Shown: positions 44,207-54,281, numbered from the stretch's first letter. The stretch: DNA of 64,000 nucleotides from Coriobacteriaceae bacterium (GCA_030525945.1 JAUNDT010000003.1:101319-165318), one strand, 5' to 3'. The notes: generated by a model not told the origin, from the letters alone. Program-made: numbers and translations.

Positions 44207-45286
44207 TTACATGAACAGCAAGAAGAGCTTTGCCATTACGAAGCTGATGATGCCGCAGCCGGGGAAGGTGAACACCCAGGTGAGCATCATGTCCTTAACT
44301 ACGCCGAAGTTGATGGCCGAGATGCGCTTGACCGCGCCCACGCCCATGATGGAGCTCGTCTTAACGTGCGTGGTCGAGACGGGAATACCGGTGAGCGTGG
44401 CGAACAGGATGCACAGGGAGCTCGCCATGTCAGCGGAAAAGCCCTGGTACTTCTCGAGCTTGACCATGTCCATGCCCACGGACTTGATGATCTTCTCGCC
44501 GCCCACGGACGTGCCCACGCCCATGACCACCGAGCACAGCAGCATGAGCCACACGGGGATGACCATGTTCTCGACGCTCGGCTGGCCGTTGCAGAACGCC
44601 ACGCCCAGGAACAGCACGCCGATGAACTTCTGGCCGTCCTGCGCGCCATGCATGAAGCTCATGCCCGCGGCGCCGGCGATCTGCGCCCATTTGAAGAACG
44701 TGTTGGAGCGCCGGCGGTCGGTGCCGGCGAAGAGCAGCGTGACGCCCTTGCTGATGATCCAGCCCATGCCAAAGCCCATGCCGAGCGAAAGGACCAGGCC
44801 GTAGAGGACTTTGACCCATTCGTTCATGTTGATGCCGTCGGTGCCGCCCAGGGCGATGGCCGCACCGGTGAGGCCCGCGATCAGGCTATGGCTCTCGCTG
44901 GTGGGGATGCCGAAGATGCTCGCGCCCACGGAATACACCACGATGGAGAAGAGCGCGGCGCACAGCGCGATGAGCGCGATGTCGGTGTTGGCGCCGAAGT
45001 CGACCATATTCGAGATGGTCGAGGCCACGCTCGCGTTGATGTGCGTCATGATGAACACGCCGAGGAAGTTGAAGATGGCGCTCATGATGATTGCCGCACG
45101 CGGGGGGAGGCAACGCGTCGTCACGCAGGTGGCGATGGCGTTGGGCGCGTCAGTCCAGCCGTTGACAAAAATAACGCCCAGCGTGAGCAGGACGGTCATT
45201 GCCAGTATTGGGTTGGAGAAGACTTGCGCGATAAAGTAGGAGAAGGATACGTCCACGAATACCACGTTCCAAATCGGCGCTTGCAA
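44207..45286 (-). CDS. Inorganic phosphate transporter, Pit family
   Basis: A 359-residue Pit permease with about ten membrane helices, importing metal-phosphate with protons. VNGWTDAPNAIATCVTTR is the Pit signature, repeated in the second half as KTSSIMGVGAVKR and related blocks. The start is uncertain. A TTG at 45286 gives the longest frame, while GTGs about 20-30 bases further in are possible. Direct repeats resembling a phosphate box lie about 75 bases upstream. It forms an operon with DUF47. RNase P RNA lies upstream in the same direction. Confidence 0.93.
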   Translation of the reverse strand: MQAPIWNVVFVDVSFSYFIAQVFSNPILAMTVLLTLGVIFVNGWTDAPNAIATCVTTRCLPPRAAIIMSAIFNFLGVFIMTHINASVASTISNMVDFGANTDIALIALCAALFSIVVYSVGASIFGIPTSESHSLIAGLTGAAIALGGTDGINMNEWVKVLYGLVLSLGMGFGMGWIISKGVTLLFAGTDRRRSNTFFKWAQIAGAAGMSFMHGAQDGQKFIGVLFLGVAFCNGQPSVENMVIPVWLMLLCSVVMGVGTSVGGEKIIKSVGMDMVKLEKYQGFSADMASSLCILFATLTGIPVSTTHVKTSSIMGVGAVKRISAINFGVVKDMMLTWVFTFPGCGIISFVMAKLFLLFM

Positions 45287-45357
45287 GCGCCCGTGTACAT
45301 AACCTCTTAATTGTACTCCTTACAAAACATTTACCAGCTCTTAATATTCGCGGTCAT

Positions 45358-45374
45358 TGTAAGGAGTCTGTAAG
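45358..45374 (-). promoter_or_regulatory. Pho-box-like direct repeat upstream of pit
   Basis: Read leftward, CTTACA occurs twice with start positions 11 bases apart. Eleven-base spacing of T-A-rich repeats is the layout of PhoB/PhoP sites. A TACAAT -10 candidate lies at 45310-45315. This fits phosphate control of the Pit operon but is a short motif. Confidence 0.4.
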
Positions 45375-45422
45375 GCATTGCGGCGCCTGGGGCACGCGGT
45401 AGGTGGTATGGGGGAGAAAGGA

Positions 45423-45805
45423 CGCAAAGCGGGCCGATAAGCCGGGTTCTGTCGTGGACGATCATTTATCTTGCCTGCACGTCGCCGTGCAGTTCCTCGC
45501 ACGCTACCCGAGCGCGGACCGGGCCGGCCCATGGCGCTCCTATTCGCGCTTGCTCCGGAAGGGGCTTGCCAAGCCACCGTGTTGCCACGGCGCTGGTGGT
45601 CTCTTACACCACCGTTTCAGCTTTTCTCTTTACGCGCGAGGACCATAAAGGCCCAAGCACGCAGGTGGGAGTCTTCTTTTCTGCGGCGCTTTCCGTCGGG
45701 TTGCCCCGCCTGGCCGTTAACCAGCTTCCTGCCCTGTGGAGCCCGGACTTTCCTCACGCCCGCTGCGGATGCGGTGGGTCGCGCGATCGCCTGGCCCGCT
45801 TTGCG
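45423..45805 (-). ncRNA. rnpB: RNase P RNA
   Basis: The catalytic RNA that matures tRNA 5' ends, here about 383 nt. Near the 5' end (minus strand) the universal GAGGAAAGTCCGGGCTCC occurs, and near the 3' end ACAGAACCCGGCTTAT. The terminal helix P1 is CGCAAAGCGGGCC pairing with GGCCCGCTTTGCG, which fixes both ends. The layout is type A. The promoter ends seven bases before the 5' end. A long inverted-repeat element abuts it upstream. Confidence 0.96.
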
Positions 45806-45812
45806 AGGAGGT

Positions 45813-45840
45813 ATTGTACCATGAGGCAGGGGTTTTGCCA
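45813..45840 (-). promoter_or_regulatory. rnpB promoter, -35 inside a repeat arm
   Basis: Read leftward, TGGCAA (about 45835-45840) and TACAAT (45813-45818) are 16 bases apart, with transcription expected at the first base of P1. The -35 hexamer belongs to the left arm of the inverted-repeat element that starts at 45832. Confidence 0.6.
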
Positions 45841-45983
45841 GCCTGCGCACCGGCTGCCCCGCATATCACCCCGTGCTCAGGCAGTCCTGGCTCGCACGGA
45901 GGCCACATTAAGTGGCCGTCCGGCTCGTGCGGAACTGCGCGCGGGACGATATGCGGGGCAGCCGGTGCGCAGGCTGGCAAAAC
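45832..45983 (+). repeat. Conserved-core hairpin element with perfect 36-bp arms, copy 2
   Basis: Arms at 45832-45867 (starting GTTTTGCCAGCCTGCGCACC) and 45948-45983 are perfect 36-base complements. The core between them carries TGCTCAGGCAG, GCACGG, an inner hairpin GGCCAC/GTGGCC, and CTCGTGCGGAACT, matching copies at 6.9 kb and (reversed) 8.7 kb. All three inner hairpins differ in sequence yet pair. It lies between rnpB and yigZ. Confidence 0.85.
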
Positions 45984-46056
45984 GAGCCCGCAATGACAAA
46001 TACGGGGGAACGAGATCTTCGTCCACTTTGGGCGCTTTGTTTAATGGGGCTTTGAG

Positions 46057-46704
46057 ATGGAGGGGTGCGTGGAGAGCTACATTACCATGCGTGCCGGCGT
46101 TGAGGCGACGGGCGAATTCGTGGACCGCAAGAGCCGGTTCATCGCGCAGCTGATTCATGTCGAGTCTGCCGAGGAAGCCTCGGCGCATCAGGCGGCCGTG
46201 CGCGCCAAGCACTATGACGCCCGGCACAACGTGCCCGCGTTCATCTTGGCCGACGGCACCGAGCGGGCAAGTGACGACGGGGAGCCGCAGCGTACGAGCG
46301 GTATGCCGACGCTCGAAGTGCTGCGCGGCGCAGGCCTTAAGGATATTTGCTGCGTGACCACGCGGTACTTCGGCGGCACGCTGCTGGGGCCGGGAGGGCT
46401 GGTGCGCGCGTACACCGCCGCTGCCCAAGAGGCCGTTGAGACGGCGCGCGCCCAGGGCATGCTCGTGGAGATGACGAGCGTGGTGTCAGTGGATGTGACC
46501 GTCGCGTACCCGATGTATGAGCAGGTTGCGCGCATGATCTCCGATACGGGCGGTAAGGTTGCCTCTACGGATTACACCAGCGAGGTCGTTATCCACGCGG
46601 TCTACAAGGCCGGCGAGGAGCTCGCGCTCATGCCCAAGCTCACAGAGCTCATGGCCGGGCGCGAGCGCGTCAAGGTGGGAAAGCCGCGTTTCGCGGAGTT
46701 TTAG
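46057..46704 (+). CDS. yigZ: YigZ/IMPACT family protein
   Basis: A 215-residue protein of the YigZ (UPF0029/IMPACT) family. KSRFIAQLIHVESAEEASAH, AFILADGTERASDDGEPQRTSG, and CCVTTRYFGGTLLGPGGLVRAY are the hallmark blocks of its N-terminal domain; a ferredoxin-like C-terminal domain follows. The biochemical role is not settled, with links to translation control in relatives. The start may be the ATG at 46057 or GTG 46069, which has GGAGGGG just upstream. It is unlinked to the neighbours. Confidence 0.93.
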   Translation: MEGCVESYITMRAGVEATGEFVDRKSRFIAQLIHVESAEEASAHQAAVRAKHYDARHNVPAFILADGTERASDDGEPQRTSGMPTLEVLRGAGLKDICCVTTRYFGGTLLGPGGLVRAYTAAAQEAVETARAQGMLVEMTSVVSVDVTVAYPMYEQVARMISDTGGKVASTDYTSEVVIHAVYKAGEELALMPKLTELMAGRERVKVGKPRFAEF

Positions 46705-46758
46705 GGCCGAGAGCCCGAGGGGCGGGCCGAGGAGCTCAGACCATCGGCGAGAGGATGC

Positions 46759-46828
46759 GCGAATGTGTACACTCGCGACCTCAAAAGCTCAATTTTGGCC
46801 GTTTCGTGCCGCGAGTGTACACATTGGC
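46759..46828. repeat. GTGTACAC-centred inverted repeat, copy B
   Basis: GCGAATGTGTACACTCGCG (46759-46777) and its complement at 46810-46828 (one mismatch) are separated by 32 bases. The same arms with the same 32-base spacing recur at 50369-50438. Each arm is itself partly palindromic at GTGTACAC. Confidence 0.8.
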
Positions 46829-46887
46829 AGGCTCTCGGGGTCGGGGGCAAGCCGCAAGAGCCGCGAGCGAGTCGTAGGGTCGGAGAC

Positions 46888-46940
46888 GAGCCAGAAGCCC
46901 GGGTCAAGCCGGAAGCCCGAGACAAGCCGGAAGACCAGCG
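46888..46940 (+). repeat. Three-copy 17-18-bp tandem repeat
   Basis: GAGCCAGAAGCCCGGGT, CAAGCCGGAAGCCCGAGA and CAAGCCGGAAGACCAGCG lie head to tail between copy B and the stop of the C_GCAxxG_C_C gene. Confidence 0.6.
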
Positions 46941-46968
46941 CGTGCCGCGTGCCTCAGGGCGCCTGCGC

Positions 46969-47427
46969 TTACGCCTCGCGCGCGCCCTGCTCAATCACAA
47001 CGTCGCAGAACAGGTCGATGGCGTCGTCGATGCATCCGGCGCAGCTGCGCAGCGGGCCCGCCTCGGAGCCGACGCCCTTGAGCTCGCGGCACACGTTGGA
47101 GCCGTTCTTCTCGGCAAAGCGGGCGCAGAGCGTGCGGGCGAGCTTGTAGGTGCGGCCCTTGCTCGTGGGCTCGTCAAAGCCGGTGCTCTCCACCTGGCCG
47201 AGCGCCACCACGGCTCCGCTGATGGCGCCGCAAGTCTCGGTCATGCCGCCCATGCCGGCGCCGAAGCCCTCGGTGAGCGTGAACACGGTGCGCTCATCCA
47301 TCCTGAGCGCGGGTGCGAGGGCGCATGCCACCGACTGGGCGCAGTTGAAGCCGCGCGCATGGAATTCGGCGGCAGCCGCTTTGAGCTCGTCGCGGTTAAG
47401 CAAGATTTCATCTTTATTTAATGACAC
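46969..47427 (-). CDS. C_GCAxxG_C_C family protein
   Basis: A 152-residue protein of the redox-type C_GCAxxG_C_C family. Conserved cysteines lie in FNCAQSVA (first), TETCGAISGAVVALG (second, the central block), SNVCRELKG (third) and CAGCIDDA (fourth and fifth). Such proteins are thought to bind a metal or cluster, but no function is established. The start is GTG with GGAAG upstream; it diverges from the metY gene, sharing a 135-bp promoter region with TATACC-like sequences. It may be linked to sulfur or redox metabolism with metY, by position only. Confidence 0.9.
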   Translation of the reverse strand: MSLNKDEILLNRDELKAAAAEFHARGFNCAQSVACALAPALRMDERTVFTLTEGFGAGMGGMTETCGAISGAVVALGQVESTGFDEPTSKGRTYKLARTLCARFAEKNGSNVCRELKGVGSEAGPLRSCAGCIDDAIDLFCDVVIEQGAREA

Positions 47428-47562
47428 GGTTCTTCCTTTCAGCGTGTTTCAAACGGTATACCATCTTACCCGTATGAAAGCGGCGCAGCGCCGTGTGGCG
47501 CCCGGGATTCGGGTACTCGCGGTTTGCTCGCCGCGCTCGTTTTGCAACGAAAAGGAGCCCAC

Positions 47563-48846
47563 ATGGCCGAGCATCTTGGAACCACCTGCGTGCAGGGCGG
47601 CTACCGCCCGGGCGACGCCGAGCCGCGCCAGGTCCCGATCTACCAGTCCACCACGTGGAAGTACGACACGTCCGAGCATATGGGCAGGCTGTTCGACCTC
47701 GAGGAGGCCGGCTACTTCTACACGCGCCTGCAGAACCCCACGAACGACTACGTCGCGGCAAAGATCTGCGAGCTCGAGGGCGGCGCCGCGGCCATGCTCA
47801 CGAGTTCCGGCCAGGCGGCGAACTTTTTCGCCGTGTTCAACATCGCCGGCGCGGGCGATCACGTGGTTGCGAGCTCGGCCATCTACGGCGGCTCCTACAA
47901 CCTGCTCGCGCACACCATGCACCGCATGGGCCTGGAGTGCACGTTCGTCGCCCCCAACGCGACCGACGAGGAGCTCGAGGCTGCCTTCCGCCCCAACACC
48001 AAGTGCGTGTTCGGCGAGACCATCGCCAACCCGGCGCTCGCGGTCCTCGACATCGAGCGCTTCGCCCGCGCGGCCCACGCCCACGGCGTGCCGCTGATTG
48101 TGGACAACACGTTCCCCACGCCCATCAACTGTCGCCCGATCGAGTGGGGCGCCGATATCGTGACGCACTCCACCACTAAGTACATGGACGGCCACGGCGC
48201 CGCTGTGGGCGGAGCCATCGTGGACTCCGGCAACTTCGACTGGGCGGCGCACGCGGACAAGTTCCCGGGCCTCACCACGCCGGACGAGACCTATCACGGC
48301 GTTACGTACGTTGAGAAGTTCGGCCAGGCAGGTGCCTTCATCACCAAGGCGACCGCGCAGCTCATGCGCGACTTCGGCTGCATCCAGAGCCCGCAGAACG
48401 CCTTTTTGCTCAACATGGGCCTGGAGAGCCTGCACGTGCGCATGGCGCAGCACTGCAAGAACGGTCAGGCGGTCGCCGAGTACCTGCAGCAGCACCCCGC
48501 GATCCGCTTCGTGCGCTACCCGAGCCTGCCGGGCGACGAGTATTACGAGCTCGCGCAGAAGTACCTGCCGGACGCCTCCTGCGGCGTGGTGAGCTTTGGC
48601 TTTAACGGCGGGCGCAGTGCTGCGGAGCAGTTCATGAAGAGCCTTGAGCTCGCGCAGATCGCCACGCACGTGGCCGACGCGCGCACGTGCTGTTTGCACC
48701 CGGCCAACGCCACGCACCGCCAGATGAACGACGCCGAGCTCGCCGCGTGCGGCATCGAGCCCGATATGGTGCGCTTCTCCTGCGGCATCGAGTCCACCGA
48801 GGATTTGATCGCCGATATCGAGCAAGCCCTGTCTGGGTTGCTGTAG
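47563..48846 (+). CDS. metY: O-acetylhomoserine sulfhydrylase
   Basis: A 427-residue PLP enzyme of the Cys/Met metabolism family that makes homocysteine from O-acetylhomoserine and sulfide. TTCVQGGYRPGDAEPRQVPI is the OAH-sulfhydrylase N-terminus. The PLP lysine lies in STTKYMDGHGAAVGG, and SSGQAANFFAVFNIAGAGDHVV and DNTFPTPINCRP are also typical. ATG 47563 has AAAGGAG upstream. A structured element copy starts exactly at the stop codon. It could also accept cysteine-type substrates, but the length and N-terminus favour MetY. Confidence 0.94.
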   Translation: MAEHLGTTCVQGGYRPGDAEPRQVPIYQSTTWKYDTSEHMGRLFDLEEAGYFYTRLQNPTNDYVAAKICELEGGAAAMLTSSGQAANFFAVFNIAGAGDHVVASSAIYGGSYNLLAHTMHRMGLECTFVAPNATDEELEAAFRPNTKCVFGETIANPALAVLDIERFARAAHAHGVPLIVDNTFPTPINCRPIEWGADIVTHSTTKYMDGHGAAVGGAIVDSGNFDWAAHADKFPGLTTPDETYHGVTYVEKFGQAGAFITKATAQLMRDFGCIQSPQNAFLLNMGLESLHVRMAQHCKNGQAVAEYLQQHPAIRFVRYPSLPGDEYYELAQKYLPDASCGVVSFGFNGGRSAAEQFMKSLELAQIATHVADARTCCLHPANATHRQMNDAELAACGIEPDMVRFSCGIESTEDLIADIEQALSGLL

Positions 48847-48926
48847 CGCCCCATCTTGTCTCTCAATCGTCCCGCGCCGCACGGTAGGCGTGCGCGCTCC
48901 TCTTTCAGGGCAACCTGGGGCACTAC
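48843..48926 (+). ncRNA. Structured intergenic element, copy R2
   Basis: An 84-nt segment starting at the metY stop. The outer stem GTAG-GCCCCA pairs with TGGGGC-CTAC, with single unpaired bases. The core shares CTTG, TCAATCGT, GCGCCG-ACG, AGGCG, and CAGGG-CTGGGG with the copy at 2599-2696. The outer stem sequence differs from that copy while the pairing is kept. It may be a 3'-end element of metY or a leader for the next gene. Confidence 0.55.
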
Positions 48927-48928
48927 GG

Positions 48929-48967
48929 AAATGCGTCATTTAGGGTCTGACCCTAAATGACGCATTT
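48929..48967. repeat. AATGCGTCATTTAGGGTC palindrome, copy 2
   Basis: AAATGCGTCATTTAGGGTCT and the complement form a perfect 39-base palindrome. It is the same sequence as at 36438-36486. It directly follows R2 and precedes the nitroreductase promoter region. Confidence 0.88.
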
Positions 48968-49012
48968 TGTGGGTATCCTGTAGCCGAATGCACCGCAACG
49001 AAAGGAGCCGTC

Positions 49013-49567
49013 ATGTCGTACGCCGAACTCACTCGCGCCCGTTATTCCTGCCGCAGCTACGAGGACCGTCCCGTGGAGGCGGAGAAGCTCGCTGCCATCC
49101 TCGAGGCGGGACGCATCGCGCCTTCCGCCTGCAACAAGCACCCGACGCGCGTGCTCGTGTGCGACACGCCGCAGCTCCGCGAGAGGGCCGCGACGGCGGC
49201 GCACCACTTCGCCAAGGACGGCAGCGTGTTCGGCGCGCCGCTCGTTTTGGTGGTGTGCGAGAAGATGGGCGAGGCCTGGCTGCGCAAGTACGACCAGATG
49301 AGCTCCTCCAGCATCGACTCCTCGATCGTGGTCGATCAGATGATGATGCAGGCGGAGGACCTGGGCCTGTCCACGTGCTGGGTGTGCCACTTCGATCCGC
49401 GCGTGGCCATCGACGAGCTCGGGCTTTCATCCGAGCTCTATCCGGTGCACATGCTCACGGTGGGCTACGCCGCTGACGAAATCGCCGACGCCGCGTCGCG
49501 TGAGGCGCGCACGATTCCGATGAGCGAGTTCAGGATTACCACCGAGTTTTCCGCCCAGCAGGCTTAA
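49013..49567 (+). CDS. Nitroreductase family protein
   Basis: A 184-residue FMN-dependent nitroreductase-fold protein. RARYSCRSYEDRPVEAEKL (the R-S-R-type phosphate-binding start), AGRIAPSACNKHPTRVLV, and DSSIVVDQMMMQAEDLGLST are the family blocks. It is probably a flavin-bound NAD(P)H oxidoreductase acting on quinones, nitroaromatics or other small acceptors; substrate unknown. GAAAGGAG lies before the ATG. It is alone in its transcription unit, about 150 bases ahead of xpt. Confidence 0.9.
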   Translation: MSYAELTRARYSCRSYEDRPVEAEKLAAILEAGRIAPSACNKHPTRVLVCDTPQLRERAATAAHHFAKDGSVFGAPLVLVVCEKMGEAWLRKYDQMSSSSIDSSIVVDQMMMQAEDLGLSTCWVCHFDPRVAIDELGLSSELYPVHMLTVGYAADEIADAASREARTIPMSEFRITTEFSAQQA

Positions 49568-49717
49568 GCCTGAAGCTGCCGCGTTTCGGGCGGACTCGAG
49601 CGCGGGGGGCGCTGGGAGGCGCGCATCGAGGCATGAGCTGCGCTACGCGGTGGAATCGTCCTGCGCCCTCAATCCGGCCACGCGCTCATATACAACCTGT
49701 TTAGGAGGGCTTTCCGT

Positions 49718-50296
49718 ATGAAGGAGCTTGAGGACCGCATTGTCCAGGACGGCGTTGCCAAGGCGGGCAACGTGCTTAAGGTCGATGCGTTTTTGAATCA
49801 TCAGTGCGACGTGGAGCTCTTCGACCACATGGGCGCGGAGTGGGCGCGCCTGTTCGCGGGGGAGCGCATCGACAAGATCTTGACCATCGAGGCAAGCGGC
49901 ATCGGCATCGCGTGCGTTGCCGCGCGCCATTTTGGCAACGTGCCCGTGGTGTTCGCCAAAAAGGCGCAGTCGGTCAACTTGGACGGTGAGCAGTACTCCA
50001 CCACGATCTACTCCTTCACCAAGAAAAAGGAGTATCCGGTCATCGTGTGCAAGCGTTTCCTCAGCGCGAGCGAGCGCGTGCTCATTATCGATGACTTTTT
50101 GGCGAACGGCTGCGCGCTCGAGGGCCTGATTGAGATTGTGGAGAGCGCGGGCGCCGAGGTCGCGGGCATCGGAATCGCTATCGAGAAGGGCTATCAGGGC
50201 GGCGGCGATAAGCTGCGCGAGCGCGGGTACCGCGTGGAGAGCCTGGCACGCATCTCCTCCATGAACGACGAAACCGGTGCGATCACGTTCGCATAG
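49718..50296 (+). CDS. xpt: Xanthine phosphoribosyltransferase
   Basis: A 192-residue purine salvage enzyme making XMP from xanthine and [24 protein letters not shown] and KVDAFLNHQ are Xpt-type N-terminal blocks. [11 protein letters not shown] and the PRPP loop [14 protein letters not shown] are conserved. The start follows TTTAGGAGG. The 150-base leader does not show the purine riboswitch core, so the usual guanine control is not visible. No xanthine permease gene follows; repeats and a tRNA do. Confidence 0.96.
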   Translation: MKELEDRIVQDGVAKAGNVLKVDAFLNHQCDVELFDHMGAEWARLFAGERIDKILTIEASGIGIACVAARHFGNVPVVFAKKAQSVNLDGEQYSTTIYSFTKKKEYPVIVCKRFLSASERVLIIDDFLANGCALEGLIEIVESAGAEVAGIGIAIEKGYQGGGDKLRERGYRVESLARISSMNDETGAITFA

Positions 50297-50317
50297 GTGG
50301 CGTAAGGGTCGGCGCTC

Positions 50318-50438
50318 CGAATGTGCACACTCGAAGCACTGATTCGCGGAAATCGGCCCCAAGAGATCGCGAATGTGTACACTCGCGTCACCAAGGGGGC
50401 AAAAACGGCCCTTTGGGTTCGCGAGTGCACACATTCGC
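50318..50438. repeat. GTGTACAC-centred inverted repeat, copy C
   Basis: A pair of arms, GCGAATGTGTACACTCGCG (50369-50387) and its near complement CGCGAGTGCACACATTCGC (50420-50438), encloses 32 bases. An extra direct copy, CGAATGTGCACACTCG, lies at 50318-50333. The spacer shares GGCC-TTT with copy B. It lies between xpt and the tRNA gene. Confidence 0.8.
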
Positions 50439-50572
50439 GAACCCGCGCGCATGGAGCCGGCGCGCTCGCGAGCCATCGCACGTGAACGAATACTATGGAA
50501 CTTGGATAGGGAAGGGGCGCGCGTGCACGCATGCGTCCCTTTTTGCTATCATGTTCGCCTGTGTGACCAGCT

Positions 50573-50656
<84 letters not shown>

Positions 50657-50727
50657 GTCCACACAAGGTTGTTTTAAGAGGGCCCCGGCGCCCATCAACA
50701 CGCCGGGCATGTACCAGAGGAGGAACG

Positions 50728-52011
50728 TTGAACATCACTTCTGACGTGAAGGACGCCAAGCTCACCGCTACGGTCACCATCCCTGCCGCCGAGGTCGACG
50801 CCGTCATCAAGAAGGCGTACAAGGAGGCCGCGAAGAAGTACCGTTTCCCCGGCTTCCGCGCCGGTAAGGCCCCGCGTCCCGTCATCGACTCCGCTCTGGG
50901 CAAGGACGCCGTGCTCGTTCAGGCCACCAACGAGCTCATCGGCTCCAACGAGGGCAACGTCCTGAACGAGCTCGATATCGTCCCGGTCAAGGAGGGCAAC
51001 TACTCCGAGATCGACCTGTGCGCCGACGGCACCGACTACACCTACACCGTCGAGTTCGCCCTGCGCCCGGCTCCCGCGCTGTCTTCCTACGACGCCGTTG
51101 CCATCGAGATGCCCCCGGCGGAGGTCACCGAGGCCGAGATCGACAACCAGGTCGAGATGCTCATGAGCTACCACGCCACCTTCGAGGACGTTGAGCGCGC
51201 CGTTGAGGGCTCCGACTACGTCACCGTCGACATCAAGGACGTCAAGGGCGCCGAGTCCCTCGCCGGCGAGGGTCGCATGATCGCCATGGGCACCGGCAAC
51301 CTGCCCAAGGAGTTCGACGAGGGCCTGCTCGGCATGAACGTCGACGAGACCAAGACCATCTCCTGGACCCCCGAGGTCGAGGGCGCCGAGGAGGCCTCCG
51401 TTGAGGTCACCGTCAAGGGCGTCAAGGAGCGCAAGCTCCCCGAGCTCACCGACGAGTTCGCAAAGACGAACTTCGGCTTTGAGGGCGTTGACGCCATGCG
51501 CGACGCCGTCAAGCTCGAGATCGAGTCCGACAAGGCTTCCTCCCTGCCGCAGCTCAAGGAGAACCGCGCCGTCGCCAAGCTCGCCGAGCGTCTTGAGCTC
51601 GACGAGATGGACGAGGACTACGAGCAGTCCGTGTTCCAGGAGCTCGGCCAGAACTTCCTGCAGAGCCTCTCCGCTCGCGGCATGAGCCTCGACGGCTGGC
51701 TGCAGGCCAACCGCATGTCCTCTGAGGCCTTCATCGCCGACCTGCACAAGCAGGCCAACGACGTGGCCCGCGAGTCCCTCGCCCTCGACGCGCTCGCTCG
51801 TGAGCTCAAGGTCGAGGTCACCGAGGAGGATGTCGACGGCGAGTTCGAGCGCGCCGGCATCGAGGACATCGCCGCTTCCAAGGCCCAGTTCCTCGCCGAT
51901 GGCCGCATGCCCGCCATCCGCGACTCCATCCGTCGCTCTAAGGCCGTTGAGTGGCTCGTCGAGAACGCTCAGGTCACCGAGGTTGACGAGGCTGCCAAGG
52001 CTGCTGAGTAG
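50728..52011 (+). CDS. tig: Trigger factor
   Basis: A 427-residue ribosome-bound chaperone and prolyl isomerase. The N-terminal ribosome-binding signature GFRAGKAPRPVID is at about residues 36-48. The FKBP-type domain follows around SDYVTVDIKDVKG, and the C-terminal helical arms occupy the remainder. The start is TTG at 50728 with AGAGGAGG upstream. A longer in-frame reading from 50323 would cross the tRNA and is rejected. It heads the conserved tig-clpP-clpX arrangement. Confidence 0.97.
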   Translation: MNITSDVKDAKLTATVTIPAAEVDAVIKKAYKEAAKKYRFPGFRAGKAPRPVIDSALGKDAVLVQATNELIGSNEGNVLNELDIVPVKEGNYSEIDLCADGTDYTYTVEFALRPAPALSSYDAVAIEMPPAEVTEAEIDNQVEMLMSYHATFEDVERAVEGSDYVTVDIKDVKGAESLAGEGRMIAMGTGNLPKEFDEGLLGMNVDETKTISWTPEVEGAEEASVEVTVKGVKERKLPELTDEFAKTNFGFEGVDAMRDAVKLEIESDKASSLPQLKENRAVAKLAERLELDEMDEDYEQSVFQELGQNFLQSLSARGMSLDGWLQANRMSSEAFIADLHKQANDVARESLALDALARELKVEVTEEDVDGEFERAGIEDIAASKAQFLADGRMPAIRDSIRRSKAVEWLVENAQVTEVDEAAKAAE

Positions 52012-52059
52012 CACGCAACGCGCGTGTGCGTAACATAGCGGCTGTACTGCCTAATCGCG

Positions 52060-52110
52060 TACGGTGCCATCCACGCGCTGCAGCGCCGGGCGGCACCGTA
52101 TGTTTGTATT
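52060..52110 (+). terminator. Hairpin between tig and clpP
   Basis: TACGGTGCC pairs with GGCACCGTA across a 23-base loop, followed by TGTTTGTATT. It may attenuate readthrough from tig into clpPX. The T-tract is weak. Confidence 0.5.
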
Positions 52111-52137
52111 GAAACTACCCGTGTAACAGGAGGCGCC

Positions 52138-52757
52138 ATGATCAATCGCATCAACTCCGCGCTCGTGCCGTACGTCATCGAGCAGACTCCGCGTGGCGAG
52201 CGCAGCTACGACATCTACTCGCGCTTGCTTAACGACCGCATCGTCTTTTTGGGCGAGGAGGTCAATTCCGTGACGGCGAATCTCGTGATCGCGCAGCTTT
52301 TGCATCTCGAGAGCCAGGATGCGGAGAAGGACATCTCGCTCTACATCAACTCTCCGGGCGGCGAGGTGTACTCGGGCCTGGCGATTCTGGACACCATGAA
52401 CTACATCAAGCCCGATGTCTCCACGATCTGCGTGGGCATGGCCGCGTCCATGGCCGCCGTGCTGCTCGCCTCCGGTGCCAAGGGCAAGCGCTTCTGCCTG
52501 CCGCACTCCAAGATCATGATCCATCAGCCGAGTGGCGGCGCCCAGGGCCAGCAGACCGAGATCGAGATCGCGGCACGCGAGATCCGCGAGACCCGCACCA
52601 CGCTCAACCATATCCTCGCCGATGCGACGGGCAAGCCGTTCGAGCAGGTTGAGCTGGACACCGAGCGCGACCATTACCTGCGTGCCGAGCAGGCACTCGA
52701 GTACGGCCTGGTCGACCGCATCGTGACGTCCCGCAACGACTCGGGGAGCGCACGCTA

Positions 52758-52758
<1 letters not shown>
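52138..52758 (+). CDS. clpP: ATP-dependent Clp protease proteolytic subunit
   Basis: A 206-residue serine peptidase. Catalytic residues are visible: Ser in [14 protein letters not shown], His in [14 protein letters not shown], and Asp in [14 protein letters not shown]. It forms the two-ring ClpP chamber, fed by ClpX. ACAGGAGG precedes the ATG. Its stop codon overlaps the ClpX start by one base, so the two are translationally coupled. Confidence 0.98.

Positions 52759-54281
<1,523 letters not shown>

Noticed and set aside
46888-46940. Short coding gene made of KPEARD-like repeats
   Set aside because: No ribosome site, and the frame crosses convergent repeats and the antisense of a known gene.
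49568-49717. Purine riboswitch upstream of xpt
   Set aside because: Words such as CTCATATA occur, but the conserved core and three-way junction are missing.
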